A DNA stretch of 64,000 bases from CAZMHL01 sp045605445 (GCA_045605445.1 JAZUPZ010000006.1:1-64000), one strand, 5' to 3'; counted from the first letter of the stretch, positions 19,718-29,186 are shown. Translations and numbers: made by a program. The notes: generated from the letters alone by a model not told the origin.

Positions 19718-20206
19718 TTAAATCTGCGTCATTACAGCTGCGTCTTTTTCGAGAACAGCTTTGGAATCTGATGCTCTTTTAGCGTCAAGTTTGTCTGCAA
19801 GTGCTTTGTCTTCAACAGCAAGGATCTGTGCAGCAAGAAGAGCAGCGTTTGCTCCGCCGTTGATTGCAACTGTTGCCACAGGAATTCCTGTGGGCATCTG
19901 AACTGTTGAAAGAAGAGCATCCATTCCGTCAAGAACAGTAGATTTGCAGGGGATACCGATTACCGGAAGAGTTGTGTTTGCAGCAATGGCTCCTGCAAGA
20001 TGAGCGGCCATTCCTGCTGCTGCGATGATAACTCCAAAACCGTTTTTTCTGGCATTAACAGCAAAATCTTTTGCTTCTTCAGGGGTTCTGTGTGCAGAAT
20101 AAATGTGTACTTCAAAAGGAATTTCCAGAGCTTTAAGCATATCTGTTCCTTTTTTTATGATAGGCAAATCGCTGTCGCTGCCCATTACAATTCCAACTTT
20201 TTTCAT
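19718..20206 (-). CDS. purE: N5-carboxyaminoimidazole ribonucleotide mutase
   Basis: Carboxylates or rearranges the AIR derivative to CAIR. VGIVMGSDSDLPIIKKG and YSAHRTPEEAKDF are the family signature, and the 162-residue length fits class I PurE. No purK is in the window. It is the first gene of the operon, just after the ZTP riboswitch, and its stop is 12 bases before the purF start. The start at 20206 follows AAGGAG. Confidence 0.96.
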   Translation of the reverse strand: MKKVGIVMGSDSDLPIIKKGTDMLKALEIPFEVHIYSAHRTPEEAKDFAVNARKNGFGVIIAAAGMAAHLAGAIAANTTLPVIGIPCKSTVLDGMDALLSTVQMPTGIPVATVAINGGANAALLAAQILAVEDKALADKLDAKRASDSKAVLEKDAAVMTQI

Positions 20207-20230
20207 ATTTTTCTCCTTATTTTAAGTTCT

Positions 20231-20275
20231 AAAAAACAAAAAGGGTACACTTACTCAAGGCGAGTAAATGCACCC
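20231..20275 (-). terminator. Riboswitch-controlled terminator in the purine leader
   Basis: On the minus strand GGGTGCATTTACTC pairs with GAGTAAGTGTACCC (14 pairs, two of them G-T) and is followed by TTTTTGTTTTTT. Its 5' arm overlaps the conserved 3' end of the riboswitch, so the two folds exclude each other. Confidence 0.88.
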
Positions 20276-20350
20276 AGACGGTCGGCTGTAAAACTAATAT
20301 ATTCCTTGCTCCTCTGTGGTACACCCCACTTGAATCCGTCAGTCACAAAG
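20269..20350 (-). ncRNA. ZTP (pfl) riboswitch upstream of purE
   Basis: Read on the minus strand, the leader contains GTGACTGACGGA (20335-20346), then GTGGGG...ACCAC and GAGGAGC, and ends in GACCGTCTGGGTGCA, in the order of the pfl/ZTP riboswitch consensus. The class senses ZTP/ZMP, which builds up when 10-formyl-tetrahydrofolate is scarce, and commonly controls purine and one-carbon genes. Because its 3' conserved strand overlaps the terminator's 5' arm, ligand binding should prevent termination and switch the operon on. Identification is by remembered consensus. Confidence 0.85.
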
Positions 20351-20370
20351 AATAGTTAAATTATAGAAAA

Positions 20371-20399
20371 ATTATAACATATTAAGCCTGTGGTGTCAA
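20371..20399 (-). promoter_or_regulatory. Purine operon promoter
   Basis: A perfect TTGACA (20394-20399) and TATAAT (20371-20376) on the minus strand with a 17-base spacer. Transcription would begin about 15 bases before the riboswitch. Confidence 0.88.
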
Positions 20400-20426
20400 G
20401 TTAAAACACCTGTGTTTGCCGTGAGA

Positions 20427-20846
20427 TTATAACTGTGCTTTTACCTCGCAGTATATACAACGGTAAACGTTGTTTTCTTTATCGCAGAGCCTGAAAATAT
20501 GGTCGATTTCCTGCTCTACTGTAGTAATACATCTAGGGTTCTTACATTTTATTACGTTTGTAAGTGTTTCGGGAACACTTATTTTGCGTTTTTCAATGAG
20601 TTTGCCGTCTTTAATAATGTTTACGGTAATACCCGGATCGACGTATCCGATAACATCAAAATTAATATCAATGTCTGCATCAACTTTTATAATATCTTTT
20701 TTGCCCATTTTTGAGCTGTTTACATTTCTTATGAATGCAACAGAGCAGTCAAGACTTCCAAGGTCCAAAAGTTCATAAAGCTTTACGCCTCTTCCTTGGG
20801 TAATGTGGTCAATAACAAAACCGTTGGTAATTGAGTCTATGTTCAT
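20427..20846 (-). CDS. pyrI: Aspartate carbamoyltransferase regulatory chain
   Basis: The allosteric subunit that binds nucleotide effectors and associates with PyrB. The N-terminal allosteric part contains NGFVIDHITQGRGVKLYELL, and the C-terminal zinc domain has CKNPRC and YRCIYC, supplying the four Zn cysteines. The length of 139 residues is slightly short but complete. It overlaps pyrB by four bases and is the last gene of the pyrimidine operon, ending 28 bases before the -35 box of the purine promoter. Confidence 0.95.
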   Translation of the reverse strand: MNIDSITNGFVIDHITQGRGVKLYELLDLGSLDCSVAFIRNVNSSKMGKKDIIKVDADIDINFDVIGYVDPGITVNIIKDGKLIEKRKISVPETLTNVIKCKNPRCITTVEQEIDHIFRLCDKENNVYRCIYCEVKAQL

Positions 20847-21763
20847 TTTTCCGCCTCCTCAAGAAGTTTTAAAATGAGTGCCATTCTTATATATTTTCCG
20901 TAAAGCACCTGTTTGAAATAGCAGGCTCTTTCATCGTTGTCAACTGCTATGCTTATTTCGTTAACCCTTGGAAGCGGATGCATAATGCAAAGATCCTTCT
21001 TTGCTGTTTTGAGCTTCTCCGGAACGAGAACATAGCTGTCTTTAAGTCTTAAATAGTCTTCCTCGTTGAAAAATCTTTCTCTCTGTACTCTTGTCATATA
21101 CAATATGTCAAGCTTTGGCATAACCTCATCAAGTGATGTGGTCTGTTCATAAGGAATGTTGTTCTTTTTAAGAACGTCCTTTTTAATGTAGCTTGGAAGC
21201 TTTAATTCCTCAGGGGAGATAAGAACAATTTTAAGACCTTTGTATCTGGTAAGAGCCGTTATAAGGGAATGAACAGTTCTTCCGAATTTAAGGTCACCGC
21301 AGAACCCTACGGTAAGGTTTTCAAAGCTGCCCTTTTCTCTTGCAATTGTAAGTAGGTCGGTAAGTGTCTGAGTAGGATGGTTGTGTCCGCCGTCACCTGC
21401 ATTGATAACGGGAATAGATGCATTCTTTGCCGCTACAAGGGGAGCTCCCTCTTTAGGATGACGCATCGCAATGATATCTGCATAACAACTTATTGTTTTG
21501 GCAGTGTCCGAAACACTTTCACCTTTTGCCGCAGAAGAACTGTTCGCTTCCGAAAAGCCGATAACATTTCCGCCAAGTTCGTACATAGCCGACTCGAAGC
21601 TGAGTCTTGTTCTTGTGGAAGGTTCAAAGAAAAGTGTTGCAAGTTTCTTTCCTCTGCACTTTTCAGAATATTTCTTCGGATTGTCAATAATGTCGTTTGC
21701 TGTATTGATAAGACTGTCTATTTCATCTGTTGTAAAATCAAGTATATCAATAAGGTGTCTCAT
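20843..21763 (-). CDS. pyrB: Aspartate carbamoyltransferase catalytic chain
   Basis: Makes carbamoyl-aspartate from carbamoyl phosphate and aspartate, the committed pyrimidine step. FFEPSTRTRLSFESAM is the carbamoyl-phosphate site and HNHPTQTLTDLLTI and HPLPRVNEI are further active-site blocks. The length of 306 residues is normal. It overlaps pyrI by four bases and pyrE by one, so a class B ATCase with feedback control is expected. Confidence 0.97.
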   Translation of the reverse strand: MRHLIDILDFTTDEIDSLINTANDIIDNPKKYSEKCRGKKLATLFFEPSTRTRLSFESAMYELGGNVIGFSEANSSSAAKGESVSDTAKTISCYADIIAMRHPKEGAPLVAAKNASIPVINAGDGGHNHPTQTLTDLLTIAREKGSFENLTVGFCGDLKFGRTVHSLITALTRYKGLKIVLISPEELKLPSYIKKDVLKKNNIPYEQTTSLDEVMPKLDILYMTRVQRERFFNEEDYLRLKDSYVLVPEKLKTAKKDLCIMHPLPRVNEISIAVDNDERACYFKQVLYGKYIRMALILKLLEEAEK

Positions 21764-22404
21764 TATTTGTCCTCCGCATTTATCCAGCTTTCATCTGAAG
21801 GATTATTTCTGAATGAAATGAGCTTTTTGATATCTTCGGTTTTGATGTAACCTTCTTCAGCGGCAACTTCTGCAATTACATCAAAGTTCGTGAGTGAAAT
21901 GTTTTTAATGTTTGCAGCTTCAAGTCTTTCAAGACCTTTTTTCATTCCGTAGGTGAAAATGCTGGCAATACCTAAAACTTCTGCACCTGCTTCACGAAGC
22001 ACATTAACAACTTCAATAACGCTTCCGCCTGTTGAAATAAGGTCTTCAATAACAACAACCTTCTGACCTTTTTCAAGCTTTCCTTCAATCTGGTTCTGTC
22101 TGCCATGATCTTTTGCACCTGAACGAACGTATCCCATTGGGAGACCCATAATGTGACCTGTGATTGCCGCGTGCGCAATACCTGCAGTAGAGGTTCCCAT
22201 AAGAACCTCAACGTCGGGGTAATTCTTTTTAATGATTTCAGCAAGGCCGTTTTCAACATCTGTGCGAACATTTGGTGCTGTAAGAGTTAAACGGTTATCG
22301 CAGTAAACAGGGCTTTTAATTCCGCTTGCCCATGTAAATGGTTCTTCAGGTCTGAAGAAAACAGCTTTAATTGAAAGTAAATCTTTTGCAATAAGTTTTT
22401 CCAT
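21763..22404 (-). CDS. pyrE: Orotate phosphoribosyltransferase
   Basis: Adds PRPP to orotate to make OMP. VVVIEDLISTGGSVIEVV is the PRPP-binding loop, and FTWASGIKSPVYCDNRL at the N-terminus is typical of the longer PyrE form. The length of 213 residues is normal. It lies between pyrF and pyrB and shares its last base with pyrB's first. Confidence 0.96.
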   Translation of the reverse strand: MEKLIAKDLLSIKAVFFRPEEPFTWASGIKSPVYCDNRLTLTAPNVRTDVENGLAEIIKKNYPDVEVLMGTSTAGIAHAAITGHIMGLPMGYVRSGAKDHGRQNQIEGKLEKGQKVVVIEDLISTGGSVIEVVNVLREAGAEVLGIASIFTYGMKKGLERLEAANIKNISLTNFDVIAEVAAEEGYIKTEDIKKLISFRNNPSDESWINAEDK

Positions 22405-22418
22405 AATTCATATTCTCC

Positions 22419-23117
22419 TTAATCTAAAAATTCTTCTAAACATCTGTTATATGCTGCAACAGGATCGTCGGCTGCAGTAATAGGTCTTCCTACAACTATG
22501 TAGTCTGAACCAATTTTTTTAGCTTCTGCAGGAGTCATAACTCTCTTCTGGTCGCCAATGTCACCGTCAGCAAAACGGACACCCGGAGTAACTGTAATAA
22601 AGTCATTTCCGCAGATCTCGTGAACTTTACCTGCTTCAAGGGGTGAACAAACAACACCGTCAAGACCTGCTTTTTTAGCGTTTGATGCATAGTGCATAAC
22701 AACCTTGTCAATGGGTTCTTTAATAAGAAGGTCGTTTTCCATGCTCTCCTGGTCAGTAGATGTAAGCTGTGTAACAGCAATAAGAAGGGGACGGGTTCCG
22801 TCTTCTCTTGTAAGACCTTCAATTGCGGCTTTCATCATATTGATTGTGCCTGCAGCGTGAAGGTTACAAAGGTCAACATCAAGTCTTGATAAAACCGACA
22901 TTGATTTTTTCACTGTGTTCGGAATGTCGTGAAGCTTAAGGTCTAAGAAAATCTTGTGTCCTCTTTTTTTAATTTCACGAACAATTTCCGGACCTTCTGC
23001 ATAGAAAAGTTCCATTCCGATTTTTACAAAAGGTTTTTTGCCTTCAAATTTATCAAGGAAATTAAAAACCTGTTTTGCATCGGAAAAATCACAAGCAATA
23101 ATTACATCTTTACCCAT
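22419..23117 (-). CDS. pyrF: Orotidine 5'-phosphate decarboxylase
   Basis: Decarboxylates OMP to UMP. IIACDFSDAKQVFNFLDK opens the barrel, and KIFLDLKLHDIPNTV contains the Asp-Lys-Asp catalytic set; YIVVGRPIT near the C-terminus binds phosphate. The length of 232 residues is normal for the short form. It overlaps the end of pyrD by eight bases. Confidence 0.97.
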   Translation of the reverse strand: MGKDVIIACDFSDAKQVFNFLDKFEGKKPFVKIGMELFYAEGPEIVREIKKRGHKIFLDLKLHDIPNTVKKSMSVLSRLDVDLCNLHAAGTINMMKAAIEGLTREDGTRPLLIAVTQLTSTDQESMENDLLIKEPIDKVVMHYASNAKKAGLDGVVCSPLEAGKVHEICGNDFITVTPGVRFADGDIGDQKRVMTPAEAKKIGSDYIVVGRPITAADDPVAAYNRCLEEFLD

Positions 23118-24027
23118 TTATAACTCCTCCTGTTATATCTTTTAAATTATCAATTTTATATTTTGCCATAGTTTCGGGCAACTGTTCAATAATATCCTTA
23201 CAAATGTAGGGGTTTACAAGGTTAGCCGCGCCGATTTCAACTGCAGTTGCACCCGCAAGCATCATTTCAATTACATCTTCAGCACAGCTTATGCCGCCCA
23301 TACCAATAACAGGTATTTTAACTGCATTTGCAACCTGGTAAACCATTCTTACCGCAACGGGGAGGATGGCACTTCCTGAAAAACCTCCCATTGTATTTTT
23401 AATAACCGGTTTTCTTGTTTTAAGGTCAATTCTCATACCGAGAAGTGTATTTATAAGGCTGATTCCGTCAGCTCCGGCATCTTCACAGGCTTTTGCAATT
23501 GAAACAATGTCGGTAACATTGGGGGAAAGCTTTATTATAACCGGCTTTGTGGTTACTTTCTTAACTGCCTTTGTAACTTCTGCAGCGGCATCTGGCGATG
23601 TGCCGAAGCTCATTCCGCCGCCGTGAACATTAGGACAGCTTACATTAACTTCTAACCAGCCAACCTGATCGCATTTGTCGAGCTTTTCACAGGTGTAAGC
23701 ATAATCTTCAATGGAAAATCCCGAAACATTTGCCATTACTTTTTTGGAAAAACATTTCTTAAGCTTCGGAAGCTCGTCTGAAATAACCGCTTCAACTCCG
23801 GGGTTCTGTAAGCCTACTGCATTTATCATTCCGGCAGTACATTCTGCAATTCTCGGAGTAGGGTTTCCAAAACGAGGATCCTTGGTGGTACCTTTAAATG
23901 AAAAAGTACCAAGTACGTTTATGTCGTAAAGCTCTGCAAATTCGTAACCAAATCCAAATGTTCCGCTGGCGGGAATAATCGGGTTGTCAAGCTCAATTCC
24001 GCAAAGATTAACACTTAATTTTCCCAT
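23110..24027 (-). CDS. pyrD: Dihydroorotate dehydrogenase, PyrDB catalytic subunit
   Basis: Oxidises dihydroorotate to orotate with FMN and passes electrons to PyrK. NPIIPASGTFGFG and the active-site cysteine block LEVNVSCPNVHGGGMSFG identify the class 1B enzyme. The length of 305 residues fits. It overlaps pyrK by 13 bases, which supports a PyrDB-PyrK NAD-linked complex. Confidence 0.97.
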   Translation of the reverse strand: MGKLSVNLCGIELDNPIIPASGTFGFGYEFAELYDINVLGTFSFKGTTKDPRFGNPTPRIAECTAGMINAVGLQNPGVEAVISDELPKLKKCFSKKVMANVSGFSIEDYAYTCEKLDKCDQVGWLEVNVSCPNVHGGGMSFGTSPDAAAEVTKAVKKVTTKPVIIKLSPNVTDIVSIAKACEDAGADGISLINTLLGMRIDLKTRKPVIKNTMGGFSGSAILPVAVRMVYQVANAVKIPVIGMGGISCAEDVIEMMLAGATAVEIGAANLVNPYICKDIIEQLPETMAKYKIDNLKDITGGVING

Positions 24028-24743
24028 AATATTTCCTCCTTCTTAAGAACAGGACCGTCTTTGCAGATTCTTTTGTATCCTGTGATAGTTTTGCATGAAC
24101 AGCCCATACAGGCACCAAAGCCACAGCCCATTCTTTCTTCAAAGCTAAACTGTCCGCTTGTCGAAATGTTTTTATATACTGCCTTAAGCATCGGTTCAGG
24201 TCCGCAGGTATATACATAAGAATAATTTTCAGGTAAGGCATCTGTTACAAAGCCTTTAACTCCATAGCTTCCGTCAACAGTTGTAATTGTAACACCAGAT
24301 CCTAGTGCTTTGAATTCCTCTTCATAGAAAATTTCATCTTTGGTATTAAATCCTAAAATCACAGAAACCTTTTTACCCTGAGCGATAAGCTCCTTTGCAA
24401 GCTTATAAAGAGGAGGAACGCCAACTCCGCCGCCAATAAGCAGGGGAGTATCACCTGAAAGTGAAGTATCATAACCGTTTCCAAGTTGTGTGAGAACATC
24501 AAGTTCACCTTTTGTCATCTGAGCCATTTTCTCTGTGCCTTTTCCCACAACCTTGTAAACGATTGTAAGAAGACCGTCTTCGCAGTCACAAACGGAGATT
24601 GGACGTCTTAAATAAAGACCGTCAAGGAGAATGTTTACAAACTGTCCGCATTTTATTTCACTTGTGTCACCGGAAAGAATCATTTTGTAAACAGACTCGG
24701 TAAGTTTTATATTTTCTTCTATTTTAAATACACTCTGTTTCAT
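24015..24743 (-). CDS. pyrK: Dihydroorotate dehydrogenase electron transfer subunit
   Basis: Carries FAD and a 2Fe-2S cluster and links PyrDB to NAD. LRRPISVCD is the flavin-binding motif, LLIGGGVGVPPLYKLA the nucleotide-binding loop, and GCGFGACMGCSCKT with a later KRICKDGP supplies the four cluster cysteines. The length is 242 residues. It precedes pyrD in the operon and overlaps it. Confidence 0.96.
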   Translation of the reverse strand: MKQSVFKIEENIKLTESVYKMILSGDTSEIKCGQFVNILLDGLYLRRPISVCDCEDGLLTIVYKVVGKGTEKMAQMTKGELDVLTQLGNGYDTSLSGDTPLLIGGGVGVPPLYKLAKELIAQGKKVSVILGFNTKDEIFYEEEFKALGSGVTITTVDGSYGVKGFVTDALPENYSYVYTCGPEPMLKAVYKNISTSGQFSFEERMGCGFGACMGCSCKTITGYKRICKDGPVLKKEEILWEN

Positions 24744-24755
24744 ATCTTTATCCTT

Positions 24756-27700
24756 TTAAGCATCAATTGTTGAAATTGTAAGAGTAGTTTCTTCAAGGAC
24801 GTCAAGAACAACCTTTACAGTGTCAAGCGCTGTGAAAATTGTTGCATTGTTTTCGGTTGCGTGACGTCTGATTTCATAACCGTCACTCTGTCCGGCAGAA
24901 CCGATGTCTCTTGTGTTGATGATGTAGGCGATGTGTCCCTGTCTGATTGCATCAATAATTTCATCACTGCCGTCACTGATTTTCTTAAGAGCATGAGTTC
25001 TGATTCCGTTTTCTTTAAGGAATTTAGCAGTACCCTCTGTTGCTTCAATGTTAAAGCCGAGGTTATAGAATCTTCTGATAAGAGGAAGAGCTTCTTCCTT
25101 GTCCTTGTCTGAGATTGTAGCTAAAATAGTGCCATAGTTCTGAACCTTCATTCCTGAAGCCTGAAGAGCCTTGTAAAGAGCTCTGTTGAGCTTGTTGTCA
25201 TAGCCGATAGCTTCCCCTGTTGATTTCATTTCAGGTGAAAGGTAAGCATCAAGACCTCTGATTTTGTTGAATGAGAATACAGGAACTTTAACATACCAGC
25301 GTTCTTTTTCTTTTGGATATATTTCAAAGATGCCCTGCTCTTTTAATGATTTACCCATAATTACTTCTGTTGCAATGTCAGCAAGACTGTATCCTGTAGC
25401 CTTTGAAAGGAAAGGAACAGTTCTTGAAGAACGTGGGTTAACTTCAATGATGAATACATCGTCGTTTTCATCAACAATAAACTGAATGTTGTAAAGACCT
25501 ACGATTCCGATTCCAAGACCAAGCTTTTTGGCATATTCAAGAATAATACCTTTAACTTTGTCAGAAACGCTGAATGTAGGATATACGCTGATTGAGTCAC
25601 CGCTGTGAATACCGGTTCTTTCAACAAGTTCCATAATACCGGGAACGAAAACGTCTTTTCCGTCACAGATAGCGTCAATTTCAACTTCTTTACCCTGAAT
25701 GTATTTGTCAACAAGAACAGGCTTGTCTTCGTCGATTTCAACGGCAGTTTTAAGATAATGACGGAGCTGTTCTTCATTTGCCACAATCTGCATTGCTCTT
25801 CCGCCGAGAACAAAGCTTGGTCTTACAAGAACAGGGTAGCCGATTTCAGCTGCGGCATTAATTCCGTCTTCAATTTTTGTAACAGCTTTTCCTTTTGGCT
25901 GAGGAATGTTAAGTGACTGAAGAAGCTTTTCAAAGCTGTCTCTGTTTTCAGCTCTTTCAATAGCCTGACAGTCTGTGCCTATAATTTTAACTCCGCGTTT
26001 CATAAGCGGTTCGGCAAGGTTGATTGCTGTCTGTCCGCCAAGGGATGCAACAACACCTTCGGGCTTTTCAAATTCAATGATGTTCATAACATCTTCTGTT
26101 GTAAGCGGTTCAAAGTAAAGCTTGTCCGCTGTAGTATAGTCAGTTGAAACCGTTTCAGGATTGTTGTTGATAATAATTGCTTCATAACCTGAATTCTTAA
26201 TTGTTGTAACAGCGTGAACAGTTGAATAGTCAAACTCAACGCCCTGACCGATTCTGATAGGACCTGCACCTAAAACAACAATTTTCTTTTTATCTGTAAG
26301 AATTGATTTGTTTTCGTCTGTATAAGAAGAATAGAAATAAGGAATATACGCATTTGTATGGCATGTGTCAACCATTTTGTAAACAGGGAATATATTTTTT
26401 TCTTTCCTTAAATTATAAATATCAATTTCTTCTTTATTCCAGAGCTTTGCAATGAATTTGTCAGAGAAACCGATTTTCTTTGCGGCTTTAAGAGCTTCAA
26501 TGCTGTCAACATTTGATTTAAGTGTTTCTTCCATTTCAACAATTCTTTTGATGGATTCAAGGAAGTATGATGTGATTGCAGTTCTTTCGTGAAGTTCTTC
26601 AACAGTAATTCCTCTTCTCATAAGCTCTGTAACTGCAAAAATATTGTCATCTTTGAATTCTTTAATATATTCTTTGAGTTCGTCTTCTGTCATCGAGTCA
26701 AATTTCGGAAGATGGAAGTGGTAAGCTCCGATTTCAAGAGAGCGAACTGACTTAAGTAAGCATTCTTCAAGGTTTGAACCAATGCCCATAACCTCACCGG
26801 TAGCCTTCATCTGTGTGCCCAGTGTATTCGGAGCACTTGCAAATTTATCAAATGGGAAACGTGGAAGCTTGGCAATAACGTAGTCAAGTCTTGGTTCAAA
26901 CGCTGCATTTGTATTTGCAATAGCAATGTCTTCAAGAGACATACCAACAGCAATTTTAGCTGTAACTCTTGCAATAGGATATCCGCTTGCTTTTGAAGCG
27001 AGAGCAGATGAACGCGAAACTCTCGGATTCACTTCAATGAGGTAGTATTCGCTTGTTTCGGGGTTGAGAGCAAACTGAACGTTGCAGCCGCCTTCAATTT
27101 TGAGTTCACGGATAAGTTTGATAGCACTGTCGTTAAGCATCTTAAGGTCGTGATCGTTTAAAGTCATAATAGGAGCAACAACAATTGAGTCACCGGTGTG
27201 AACACCAACAGGGTCAATGTTTTCCATACCGCAGATTGTTATTGCATGGTCGTTTGAATCACGCATAACCACAAATTCAATTTCTTTATAACCTTTAACG
27301 CTCTTTTCAATAAGAACCTGATGAACAGGAGAAAGCTTGAAAGCATTAAGACCAACTTCAATGAGTTCTTCTTCGTTGTATGCAAATCCACCGCCGGTAC
27401 CGCCGAGAGTGAATGCAGGACGAAGAACAACAGGGTAGCCGATTTCCTTAGCCGCTTTTTTGGCTTCTTCAAGGTTATAGGTGATAACGGACGGAATTGT
27501 AGGTTCGCCGATTGACTGACAAAGCTCTTTAAAGAGTTCTCTGTCTTCAGCTCTTTCAATACTCTTGCTGCTTGTACCGAGGAGCTGAACACCGCATTCC
27601 TTTAAAATGCCTTTCTTTTCCAGCTGCATTGCAAGGTTAAGACCTGTCTGTCCGCCGATACCGGGAACAATCGCATCAGGTCTTTCATATCTTAAAATTT

Positions 27701-27926
27701 TTGCAATATATTCAAGTGTAAGAGGTTCCATATAAACCTTGTCCGCGATAGTTGTATCTGTCATAATTGTTGCAGGGTTTGAGTTACAAAGAACAACCTC
27801 GTAGCCTTCTTCTTTAAGAGCAAGACAAGCCTGTGTGCCTGCATAGTCAAATTCAGCTGCCTGACCGATTACGATAGGTCCGGAGCCGATGATTAAGATT
27901 TTTTTAATATCTGTTCGTTTTGCCAT
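24756..27926 (-). CDS. carB: Carbamoyl-phosphate synthase large subunit
   Basis: Makes carbamoyl phosphate from bicarbonate, ammonia and two ATP. The protein has two homologous ATP-grasp halves, beginning KKILIIGSGPIVIGQAAEFD and KIVVLGAGPIRIGQGVEFD, and a C-terminal MGS-like allosteric domain. From the start at 27926, which has a GGAGG site lying in the last codons of pyrC, it is 1056 residues; a longer frame to 28022 has no support. The small subunit gene carA, needed for glutamine use, is not in this operon or the window. Confidence 0.96.
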   Translation of the reverse strand: MAKRTDIKKILIIGSGPIVIGQAAEFDYAGTQACLALKEEGYEVVLCNSNPATIMTDTTIADKVYMEPLTLEYIAKILRYERPDAIVPGIGGQTGLNLAMQLEKKGILKECGVQLLGTSSKSIERAEDRELFKELCQSIGEPTIPSVITYNLEEAKKAAKEIGYPVVLRPAFTLGGTGGGFAYNEEELIEVGLNAFKLSPVHQVLIEKSVKGYKEIEFVVMRDSNDHAITICGMENIDPVGVHTGDSIVVAPIMTLNDHDLKMLNDSAIKLIRELKIEGGCNVQFALNPETSEYYLIEVNPRVSRSSALASKASGYPIARVTAKIAVGMSLEDIAIANTNAAFEPRLDYVIAKLPRFPFDKFASAPNTLGTQMKATGEVMGIGSNLEECLLKSVRSLEIGAYHFHLPKFDSMTEDELKEYIKEFKDDNIFAVTELMRRGITVEELHERTAITSYFLESIKRIVEMEETLKSNVDSIEALKAAKKIGFSDKFIAKLWNKEEIDIYNLRKEKNIFPVYKMVDTCHTNAYIPYFYSSYTDENKSILTDKKKIVVLGAGPIRIGQGVEFDYSTVHAVTTIKNSGYEAIIINNNPETVSTDYTTADKLYFEPLTTEDVMNIIEFEKPEGVVASLGGQTAINLAEPLMKRGVKIIGTDCQAIERAENRDSFEKLLQSLNIPQPKGKAVTKIEDGINAAAEIGYPVLVRPSFVLGGRAMQIVANEEQLRHYLKTAVEIDEDKPVLVDKYIQGKEVEIDAICDGKDVFVPGIMELVERTGIHSGDSISVYPTFSVSDKVKGIILEYAKKLGLGIGIVGLYNIQFIVDENDDVFIIEVNPRSSRTVPFLSKATGYSLADIATEVIMGKSLKEQGIFEIYPKEKERWYVKVPVFSFNKIRGLDAYLSPEMKSTGEAIGYDNKLNRALYKALQASGMKVQNYGTILATISDKDKEEALPLIRRFYNLGFNIEATEGTAKFLKENGIRTHALKKISDGSDEIIDAIRQGHIAYIINTRDIGSAGQSDGYEIRRHATENNATIFTALDTVKVVLDVLEETTLTISTIDA

Positions 27927-27927
27927 T

Positions 27928-29148
27928 TTAAAATTCCTCCTGTTTAGTGTAAACGGCTTTTTTGCCGCATATTGTTGCCATACATTCTCCGAAAACCTCA
28001 AATCCTTCAAATGGGGTTGCATGTCCCATTGAAATGAATTCGTCGGAGTTTATTGTTGTCATTTTGTTTAAATCCCATACAGTAAAGCTATTGTTCAACG
28101 GAAGGTCAAACCTTTCTCTCGGGTTGGTGACCAGAAGCTCAATCAACTTTTCAAGGGTAATAATTCCTTCTTTAACAAGCTTGGTGTAAAGAACAGGGAA
28201 TGCGGTTTCAATACCTGTAATTCCAAAAGCACTTTTTTCAAGACCTTTTGATTTTTCTTCGGCAGAATGAGGTGCGTGGTCGGTTGCAATCATATCAATT
28301 GTTCCGTCCTTTATTCCCTCTATTAACGCTTCTTTGTCTTCCGTGCTTCTTAAAGGAGGGTTCATTTTGAATCTGCCTTCCTCCTGAAGGTCGTTTTCGT
28401 CAAGAACAAGATAGTGAGGACCTGTTTCGCAGGTAACATCAAGCCCTTGCTTTTTAGCCTCTCTTATAAGCGCAACGCTTTCTTTTGTTGAAATGTGGCA
28501 AACGTGGTAAGAGCAACCTGTTTCTTTAACAAGCTCAAGGTCTCTTTTAATCTGTCCGTATTCGCTTTCAGAGCAAATTCCTCTGTGACCGTGCTTTTTG
28601 GCATATTCTCCGTCGTGGATATATCCTGAGAATAAAAGCGCATTGTCTTCACAGTGAGCTACTATAATCTTCCCGAGAGATTTTGCTTTAAGCATTGCCT
28701 CTTTCATCATTTCCGGATTCTGAACGCCTCTGCCGTCGTCAGAATATCCTTTAACATCTTTTTGCATATCTTCCATATCTGAAAGCTCATTGCCGTTTTG
28801 TCCTTTGGTAATGGAACCGTAAGGATAAACGTCAATAACTGCATCTTTTTTTATAATGTCTGTCTGAACCTTGAGATTTTCAGCAGTGTCGGGAACAGGG
28901 GACAGGTTCGGCATTGTACAAACTGCAGTATATCCTCCTCTTGCTGCCGCTTTGCTTCCGGTCAATATTGTTTCTTTATAAGAAAAACCCGGTTCACGAA
29001 AATGCACATGCACATCGCAAAAACCGGGAAAAACAGCATAATTTTCGGAATTGAAAACAGAAAGTCCGCAGGACTTAAGACAGTCAGCAACGAAAGTTTT
29101 GAATTCTTCAGTTGTATTGGTTGTTGTAACTGCTTTTAGTAATGACAT
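27928..29148 (-). CDS. pyrC: Dihydroorotase
   Basis: Cyclises carbamoyl-aspartate to dihydroorotate with two zinc ions. FPGFCDVHVHFREPG gives the HxH metal pair, IVAHCEDN and HVCHIST the other histidines, and ATDHAPH the catalytic Asp. The 406-residue chain has a short N-terminal region compared with most class I enzymes. It is the first gene of the pyrimidine operon, behind the attenuator-like leader, and its end overlaps carB's ribosome site. Confidence 0.94.
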   Translation of the reverse strand: MSLLKAVTTTNTTEEFKTFVADCLKSCGLSVFNSENYAVFPGFCDVHVHFREPGFSYKETILTGSKAAARGGYTAVCTMPNLSPVPDTAENLKVQTDIIKKDAVIDVYPYGSITKGQNGNELSDMEDMQKDVKGYSDDGRGVQNPEMMKEAMLKAKSLGKIIVAHCEDNALLFSGYIHDGEYAKKHGHRGICSESEYGQIKRDLELVKETGCSYHVCHISTKESVALIREAKKQGLDVTCETGPHYLVLDENDLQEEGRFKMNPPLRSTEDKEALIEGIKDGTIDMIATDHAPHSAEEKSKGLEKSAFGITGIETAFPVLYTKLVKEGIITLEKLIELLVTNPRERFDLPLNNSFTVWDLNKMTTINSDEFISMGHATPFEGFEVFGECMATICGKKAVYTKQEEF

Positions 29149-29186
29149 TTTGTATCTCCTTTCCGTGCGAGTAATTTTTTTGTTAT

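Noticed and set aside
20402..20426. Terminator between pyrI and the purine promoter
   Set aside because: AAACA/TGTTT gives only a five-pair stem with a poor T-run; read-through from the pyr operon into pur cannot be excluded, but no clear terminator is seen.
27927..28022. 32 extra N-terminal residues for CarB
   Set aside because: They lie inside pyrC, lack a ribosome site and are not part of the family; MAKRTDIKK after GGAGG is the normal start.
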